From Bacteroidales bacterium (GTDB lineage Bacteria; Bacteroidota; Bacteroidia; Bacteroidales; M50B96): a DNA stretch of 64,000 bases. Shown in pieces: positions 59,061 to 64,000 of this stretch (position 1 is its first letter; each line of letters opens with the position of its first letter). Both the position numbers and the translations under genes were made by a program. The notes below the pieces were generated by a model. That model saw only the letters and a list, made by a program, of their open reading frames with translations. It made no database searches and was not told the DNA's origin. The stretch covers positions 110,583-174,582 of the forward strand of contig JAGYLP010000003.1 in assembly GCA_018401015.1 (NCBI GenBank), in the 5' to 3' direction.

Positions 59061-60167
59061 TCATTCTAAACGGATTTTAAATTTCCGAATACTTATCAGC
59101 ATAAAAACAAGAAGGAATAAGCCGAGAATCGCTACTTCCTTCCAAATATAGCTCATCCCGATTCCTTTAATCATCAGATTCTTCAGGATGATAATGAAAT
59201 ATTTTGGAGGCATTAAAATGCTCAGATATTGAAGTATTTTGGGCATGTTTTCGATCGGAAAAATAAACCCGGACAAAAGCAAGGTGGGAAGCAAAAGCGC
59301 AAACATCGAAATAAACATGGCAACTTCCTGATTCTTAGCTACAGTCGAGATGAGTACTCCAAGCGATAAGGCCATCAGAATAAACAACATACTCACAAGC
59401 ACCAGCAAAAGGCTAGAGCCTAAAATTGGAAGTCCGAAAACAAAATAGGCCATGAGTAAAATGAGGCTGGCGTTAATTAAGGATAAGAAAAAGTATGGAG
59501 TTAGTTTTCCAATCAAAATTTGGAAAGGATTCAGCGGAGATACAAGCAGAACCTCCATGGTTCCCATTTCTTTTTCACGAGCAATGGTAATACTGGTCAT
59601 CATAGCAGAGATGAGCATGAGAATCAATGCCATGGTGCCGGGAACAAACATGTACACTCCCTTCAAAGCCGGGTTAAAAATCATTCGATACGAAGCTTGA
59701 ATGAAGGTGGGGCTTTCGATCGTTCGATTCAAATCGTTTACGTATTCGAAAACAATTCCCTGCACATAATTACTCAGCATTTCAGCCATATTCGGATCCG
59801 ACGCATCGGCAATTAATTGCATGGAAGCCCGATGATTCCGTTCGAGTTTACGACCAAAATCAGGCTCAAACACTACCACTAAATTGGCTTGGTTTGCCTT
59901 AAAACAGGCTTCAATGGACGATTCCGTTTCCAATTCGGCTCCAATTCGAAAATAGCCCGACGAAAGAAGACGATGAACAATTTCACGGCTTTGTTGGTCG
60001 TTCGACTTATCCAAAATGGCAATTTTAGCATCGCGTATCTCGTTGGAAATAACAAAACCAAAAATAAGTAGTTGGGCTACAGGCATCCCGAACAAAATAA
60101 TCATGGTTCGCGGGTCGCGAAAAATATGCAGGAACTCTTTTCGGATAAACGCCAATAATCGTTTCAT
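59061..60167 (-). CDS. ABC-2 type permease (YbhS-like)
   Basis: A 368-residue sister of the downstream permease with the same fold: N-terminal helix 'TMIILFGMPVAQLLIFGFV', periplasmic domain, 'IAREKEMGTMEVLLVSPLNP' (about residues 192-211) and 'LSGFIFPIENMPKILQYLS' (about 294-312). The two permeases would form the heterodimeric channel of a YbhFSR-type exporter, moving drugs or other hydrophobic molecules. The ATPase stop lies one base upstream of its start. Confidence 0.92.
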   Translation of the reverse strand: MKRLLAFIRKEFLHIFRDPRTMIILFGMPVAQLLIFGFVISNEIRDAKIAILDKSNDQQSREIVHRLLSSGYFRIGAELETESSIEACFKANQANLVVVFEPDFGRKLERNHRASMQLIADASDPNMAEMLSNYVQGIVFEYVNDLNRTIESPTFIQASYRMIFNPALKGVYMFVPGTMALILMLISAMMTSITIAREKEMGTMEVLLVSPLNPFQILIGKLTPYFFLSLINASLILLMAYFVFGLPILGSSLLLVLVSMLFILMALSLGVLISTVAKNQEVAMFISMFALLLPTLLLSGFIFPIENMPKILQYLSILMPPKYFIIILKNLMIKGIGMSYIWKEVAILGLFLLVFMLISIRKFKIRLE

Positions 60168-60168
60168 G

Positions 60169-60912
60169 TTAACTGGATTTTTCGCCCGTTCGAGCTAGTT
60201 GGACAAAAACATCATTCATACTAATGCTCCCGAAGCGTTGCTTCAGTGCTTCGGGGCTATCCAAGGCCACAATGCGGCCGTTTACCATCATGGATAATCG
60301 ATGGCAATATTCCGCCTCGTCCATGTAGTGGGTAGTTACAAAAACAGTAATTCCTTGATCAATAGCCTCATAAATCAAATCCCAAAACTGTCGGCGAGTA
60401 ACCGGATCGACCCCTCCGGTAGGTTCATCGAGAAATACAATTTGGGGCTTATGAAGAATAGCCACGGAAAAGGCTATCTTCTGCTTCCAACCGGGAGGAA
60501 TATCCCGAATAAGTCGATTCGATAGATTAACAATTCCGAGCCGAGTAAGCATTTCCTTGGAACGATCGCGAATAGCTGATCGGCTTAAACCATAAATTCC
60601 TCCAAAAAATCGAATATTCTCCCAAATCGTTAGATCGTCGTACAAGGAAAACTTCTGACTCATATAACCGATATTCTTTTTTATCGATTCGGTTTGCGTG
60701 TAAGCATCGAAGCCGGCGACCTCCATTTCGCCCGAAGTGGGCTTGCTTAAACCACAAAGCATCCGAATAGCGGTGGTCTTCCCGGCCCCATTAGCTCCGA
60801 GGAAACCAAATATTTCCCCTTTTTTCACCTCAAAGGTGAGCTGATCGTTGGCGACAAAGTCACCGAACTTCTTGGTTAAATTCCGGACTCGAATTATATC
60901 CTTTTCCATCAC
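60169..60912 (-). CDS. ABC exporter ATPase, second half of a YbhF-like pair
   Basis: A 247-residue nucleotide-binding protein. It has Walker A 'GANGAGKTTAIRML' (about residues 38-51), Q-loop 'NIGYMSQKFSLYDDLT', Walker B 'IVFLDEPTGGVDP' (about 158-170) and the H-loop in 'FVTTHYMDEAEYCHR'. The signature reads 'DIPPGWKQKIAFS' in place of LSGGQ; this variant is typical of the C-terminal ATPase half of YbhF. It lies 85 bases after the other ATPase gene. Together they energise the two permeases. Confidence 0.92.
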   Translation of the reverse strand: MMEKDIIRVRNLTKKFGDFVANDQLTFEVKKGEIFGFLGANGAGKTTAIRMLCGLSKPTSGEMEVAGFDAYTQTESIKKNIGYMSQKFSLYDDLTIWENIRFFGGIYGLSRSAIRDRSKEMLTRLGIVNLSNRLIRDIPPGWKQKIAFSVAILHKPQIVFLDEPTGGVDPVTRRQFWDLIYEAIDQGITVFVTTHYMDEAEYCHRLSMMVNGRIVALDSPEALKQRFGSISMNDVFVQLARTGEKSS

Positions 60913-60997
60913 GAATGGTTTATCAATACTAGTAGCCTAAAGGAGCCACTCCGAATATGTTTCTTTCCTTTTCCATCGGCTTTCTTCAAAAAACAGA

Positions 60998-61903
60998 TCA
61001 TGATCGTGCTATTTGAATAAAACAATCTTCGATTCCCGGTTCAATTTCCCGAAGCGAATCGATAGGTATATGAAACTGCTCCAATACTTGTTCTACCTTA
61101 TCGATACTCATGTCTGCTTGGCTGGTCCAATGAAGGCACTGTCCGAACAAGTGAGCTACTTCGCGGCCAAAATGAGCATTGAGTCGCTGCTTAAGCGGAT
61201 GTATTTGTGGTGTTTTAACTTCCCATAATCGGCCTATGAATTGGGTTCGCAGATGATGGGGATTACCGGCACTCAAAATCTTACCCTGCTGCATCAGAGC
61301 AATTCGATCGCATAAATCGGCTTCGTCCATGTAGGGAGTAGAAACGAGCAAGGTCATATCTTTCCCTTTCAGCCCTTGAAGCATGTCCCAGAACTCCATG
61401 CGGGAAACAGCATCCACACCGGTAGTTGGCTCATCGAGCAGCAGAAGCGAGGGAGAATGAATCAGGGCACAGCTTAGAGCGAGTTTTTGCTTCATTCCAC
61501 CACTCAACTGACCGGCTTTTCGCTTTTTAAAGGGTTCGAGAGGTTTGTATATTTGTTCGATCAAATGATAGTGACGGTCGATGGTGGTTCCAAAAACTGT
61601 GGCCCAAAAATGCAAATTTTCTTCTACCGTTAGATCCGGATAAAGGGAAAATCGTCCGGGCATGTAGCCTAACTGTTTCCGAATAGATCGATAATCGCGC
61701 CGGGTGTCGAATCCAAAAACATGCACCGACCCGCTATCAGGCAATAACAAGCTGGCAATCAATCGCATCAAGCTAGTCTTACCCGCTCCATCCGGTCCAA
61801 TCAATCCGAACAATTCTCCTCGATCGATATTCAGGCTCACCTGGTCAACAGCCCGATTCGACGCAAAGGATTTATGCAGATTATGAATACTAATGGCGTT
61901 CAT
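60998..61903 (-). CDS. ABC exporter ATPase, first half of a YbhF-like pair
   Basis: The frame opens at 61957, but the ATG at 61903 ('MNAISIHNLHKSF') begins the domain properly and overlaps the hlyD gene by 14 bases; this gives 301 residues. Walker A is 'GPDGAGKTSLMRLI' (about 38-51), with Asp where Asn is common, as in the N-terminal half of YbhF. The signature 'LSGGMKQKLALSCAL' (about 140-154) and Walker B 'LLLLDEPTTGVDA' follow. A C-terminal extension of about 75 residues follows the motor. Confidence 0.92.
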   Translation of the reverse strand: MNAISIHNLHKSFASNRAVDQVSLNIDRGELFGLIGPDGAGKTSLMRLIASLLLPDSGSVHVFGFDTRRDYRSIRKQLGYMPGRFSLYPDLTVEENLHFWATVFGTTIDRHYHLIEQIYKPLEPFKKRKAGQLSGGMKQKLALSCALIHSPSLLLLDEPTTGVDAVSRMEFWDMLQGLKGKDMTLLVSTPYMDEADLCDRIALMQQGKILSAGNPHHLRTQFIGRLWEVKTPQIHPLKQRLNAHFGREVAHLFGQCLHWTSQADMSIDKVEQVLEQFHIPIDSLREIEPGIEDCFIQIARS

Positions 61904-62831
61904 GGCGTTGATTATTGGCTGGATGACTGGTAAAATAGACTTCCCCAGGCATGGCAATTTTTAATTTTCCGTCGTTAGGAACCCGAATTTTAATGGCATA
62001 CACCAGATTTATTCTGTCCTCGGCTGTTTGAATTACTTTGGGAGTAAATTCAGCCCTGGATGCGATCCATTCGATGGTTCCAGGATAAAAAAGGAGCCCT
62101 TTCGGACCATCAACAGCAACCTCTACGATTTGCCCAAGGGTAATTTGACTCAGGTAAGAAGCACCAACATACGCTTTTAGTTCGAGCGTATCTAAATTAG
62201 CAATGCTATAAATCGGTTTACCGGTAAAGGCTAATTCATGGGATAGAAGGAATTTATCCAACACCACTCCATCGATGGGATTAATCAAGTAACAATCCTT
62301 CAATTGACGCTCCAATACATCCATTTGCCGATCGAGCACTACTTTTTCGTTCCGTATCGATTGTTCACTTACTCTTGCCTGTTCGATTTGTTGTTTTATC
62401 ATCGATAATTCCAAACGCGCCTGATCCCATTGCTGAACACTGGCCGCAGCAGAAGATAACAAGGTATCCAGCCGTTTAAAATGCCTTGCTGCAAATTCCT
62501 CTTTAAGCGCCAGTAGGTGAATTTGTGCCTCCACTTCGTCGATTTTCCCTAATAAACTGAACTGTTTGGCATTTAACTGATTCTTTTGCAAAACCAATAA
62601 ACTGGTATCGATGATGCCCACCGTATTGCCGGCCACAAGGAAATCCCCTTTATGTACATTAAAATGAAGCAATTCGCCCTGTGTTTTGGCTGAAACCAGG
62701 AGCTCCGATGCCTCAAAGTTACCATAGGCATCGGCACGAGGAGCATCATCGCGACAAGATGAAAAAATAAGAAGAAGCGCTATAAAGAAAACGCTGCAAG
62801 CATTGTCCGGGAAATTTAATTTGGATTTCAT
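61890..62831 (-). CDS. HlyD-family periplasmic adaptor lipoprotein (YbhG-like)
   Basis: A 313-residue membrane-fusion protein. A lipoprotein signal ('FFIALLLIFSSC', Cys about residue 26) anchors it. Lipoyl half 'SAKTQGELLHFNVHKGDFLV' (about 47-66), a coiled-coil hairpin (about 80-170, 'LSMIKQQIEQARVSEQSIRN') and the second lipoyl half 'DCYLINPIDGVVLDKFLLS' follow, then a beta-barrel domain. It links the ABC exporter with the outer membrane; no TolC-type channel gene is in the window. Its ATG overlaps the TetR stop (ATGA). Confidence 0.93.
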   Translation of the reverse strand: MKSKLNFPDNACSVFFIALLLIFSSCRDDAPRADAYGNFEASELLVSAKTQGELLHFNVHKGDFLVAGNTVGIIDTSLLVLQKNQLNAKQFSLLGKIDEVEAQIHLLALKEEFAARHFKRLDTLLSSAAASVQQWDQARLELSMIKQQIEQARVSEQSIRNEKVVLDRQMDVLERQLKDCYLINPIDGVVLDKFLLSHELAFTGKPIYSIANLDTLELKAYVGASYLSQITLGQIVEVAVDGPKGLLFYPGTIEWIASRAEFTPKVIQTAEDRINLVYAIKIRVPNDGKLKIAMPGEVYFTSHPANNQRHERH

Positions 62832-63511
62832 AACGCATTAGTATTAAAGTTCGAATTATCAGAATCAAGTTTAGCATCATCATCCTCGCGGTTGACCAGC
62901 ATGCGGAGCATCAAGTCTTCCAGAAATACGCTTCGGTCTGTGATAAACCGATCGAATATCTTTTCATTATTTTCAAAAAATAACGGCATCAGTAAAGGTT
63001 TGGCGGCAAATGGAAAGATTACCCCTGAAATTAAGGTCAATAAAAGTTGGCGCGGATCGCCCGTTATGCCGGCTTCGGAGAAACGTATTTGCAATCGCTT
63101 CGGGAACTCACTTACCTTCATTTTCAGGAGTAAATGCTGAATTTTATCCGGATTCTGATGCATTTCATTCAGTAGAAAAGAGGGCAAATACGGCGACTTT
63201 TTAACCATCATAACGTACAGTCGAACCATATTTCGGAGCATTTGCCGAAAATCGTCGGTCGAATCGAACTCAAGGTGCATTAAGGGAACAAATTGCTGGA
63301 AAGTTTTTTCAAAGATAGCATCGAACAATTTCTCTTTAGAGCGGAAGTAATAATGAAGCAGCGCTTTATTAATTCCGGCTTCGTTGGCAATATCTTGCAT
63401 TCGTGCTCCCGCCATTCCCTTTCGGGTGAAGACTTTTCCGGCTGCAGCCAGGATCTTTTCTTCGGTTGTTAAACCATCATTTGCAGTTTGTTGCTCTTTC
63501 ATTGTTTCCAT
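62828..63511 (-). CDS. TetR/AcrR-family repressor
   Basis: A 227-residue regulator. The N-terminal helix-turn-helix (about residues 18-66) has 'KILAAAGKVFTRKGMAGARM' and 'DIANEAGINKALLHYYFRSK', the TetR hallmark. The C-terminal ligand domain has 'MHLEFDSTDDFRQMLRNMV'. It is first in the exporter operon, as CecR is in E. coli. It most likely represses its own operon until an inducer binds; the operator would lie in the 63512-63540 region. Confidence 0.93.
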   Translation of the reverse strand: METMKEQQTANDGLTTEEKILAAAGKVFTRKGMAGARMQDIANEAGINKALLHYYFRSKEKLFDAIFEKTFQQFVPLMHLEFDSTDDFRQMLRNMVRLYVMMVKKSPYLPSFLLNEMHQNPDKIQHLLLKMKVSEFPKRLQIRFSEAGITGDPRQLLLTLISGVIFPFAAKPLLMPLFFENNEKIFDRFITDRSVFLEDLMLRMLVNREDDDAKLDSDNSNFNTNAL

Positions 63512-63871
63512 TTTCGAACAAATTTAAACAAATAGTTTAACCAAACGGTTAATAAGTGAAGTAAAAAGTGAAAAGTGGCTTCGCCGGTGAACAGTGAAGG
63601 GTGAAGGGTGAACGACGGGGCGACTTTAGCGACCAGGCGGCTTGCCGAAGAGGCGAAAGCCTGCAACAACGAACTGCCGCGCGGCTCCCGGCGCGTGGCA
63701 ATCATTCTAGTTCAAGCTAAAAACTCCGCGCACTTTGCGGGTTCTTTGCGCCCTTTGCGCGAACCTTTGCGTTCTTTTTAAACCTTCGCGAACATTATTT
63801 AGGTGAACGGTGAACGGTGAACGGTGAAGGGTGAACGGTGAACGGTGAACGGTGAACGGTGAACAGTGAAC
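63512..63871. repeat. Composite intergenic repeat, copy C
   Basis: It begins behind the tetR gene with GTGAAG/GTGAAC words (63558-63612) and a 'TTCGCC/GGCGAA' module (63615-63660). The full palindromic module (63664-63714, sharing CAACAACGAACTGCCGCGCG with copy B) and the TTTGCG module (63730-63795) follow. Ten tandem copies of GGTGAAC (63802-63871; one ends in G, the last starts with A) close it. It carries the tetR promoter region at its left end and no gene. Confidence 0.8.
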
Positions 63872-64000
63872 AGGGGAGTGTTCAAAAAAGTGTGCTATTT
63901 TACCATTTGGAGTCACTTTTACTGGGAACAGCCCGTAGCCCTTAGGCTGGAGGGATGTATTCCAAATTTGAAAAGAACGAGACATAGCCCCAGCCTTCAG
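63872..64000. repeat. Part of another palindromic element at the right edge
   Basis: Imperfect inverted arms face each other: CTTAGGCTGGAGG (63941-63953) and CCCCAGCCTTCAG (63988-64000), with GTAGCC and ATAGCC beside them. The window ends at the second arm. It looks like a dispersed palindrome or the end of a mobile element, but its extent cannot be seen. Confidence 0.35.

Noticed and set aside
63802..63871. CRISPR array
   Set aside because: Units of seven bases follow one another with no spacers, and no cas genes are present.
63707..63985. 92-residue ORF with 'VHRSPFTLHRSPFTVH' repeats
   Set aside because: It is a translation of the GGTGAAC tandem array, not a gene.

Overview
The window comes from a member of the Bacteroidota, probably a marine or environmental Flavobacteriia/Chitinophagia-like lineage; I cannot place it below phylum. 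The evidence is: three proteins with type IX secretion (T9SS) C-terminal sorting domains, TonB-dependent receptors with carboxypeptidase-like N-terminal domains, promoters of the Bacteroidota type (TTTG, about 19 bases, TAnnTTTG), phylum-typical families (DUF3822 beside rsmD, a secreted 'AsnB-like' protein after dnaB, ZapA / 6S-like RNA / RNase Y synteny), and few Shine-Dalgarno sequences.

Layout. 1-4.7 kb: end of a parallel beta-helix protein, purB, an outer-membrane-barrel candidate and kdsA. 4.7-5.2 kb: first copy of a composite intergenic repeat. 5.2-12.5 kb: exonuclease/GIY-YIG fusion, bile-acid/sodium-type symporter, ribBA, and a leftward cluster (sixA-like, ACT-like, rsmD, DUF3822, membrane protein). 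12.6-20.2 kb: RecD-like helicase, a 985-aa T9SS adhesin-like protein, dnaB and the secreted AsnB-like protein. 20.6-27.5 kb: a leftward block (zapB-like, zapA, 6S-like RNA, rny, UDP-sugar epimerase, deacetylase, DPP-IV). 27.7-32.2 kb: M23 peptidase, a GH16-fold protein lacking its catalytic acids, a cupin and tRNA-Pro. 32.4-36.9 kb: a giant FG-GAP/VCBS T9SS protein with four near-identical 306-bp repeats, broken by clustered indels in one repeat. 37.2-45.6 kb: PHP-glycosyltransferase fusion overlapping a DedA-like gene, then phytase plus TonB receptor (phytate scavenging) and a DNRLRE T9SS protein. 45.9-49.3 kb: a small membrane-anchored protein and a heme-receptor-like TonB protein. 49.4-49.9 kb: second repeat copy. 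49.9-53.0 kb: DJ-1/PfpI protein, secreted nuclease with zinc-knuckle-like tail, lipoprotein alpha-amylase. 53.4-57.8 kb: degenerate acylphosphatase, membrane LytTR regulator, GshB-like ATP-grasp ligase and an N-formylglutamate-amidohydrolase/DUF1704 (MATCAP-like) metallopeptidase fusion. 57.9-63.5 kb: a complete tetR-hlyD-ABC-ABC-permease-permease export operon like E. coli cecR-ybhGFSR. 63.5-64 kb: third repeat copy and part of another palindromic element.

Most genes are housekeeping or envelope functions. The parts most worth attention are: the GshB-like/DUF1704 pair with its putative regulator (a predicted but poorly understood peptide ligation/cleavage system); the composite repeat family, built of a REP-like palindrome, a 'TTTGCG' module and 7-bp tandem repeats, present three times; the GH16 pseudoenzyme with a long repeat stalk; and the damaged repeat protein. 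No CRISPR array, prophage, insertion sequence or rRNA was seen.
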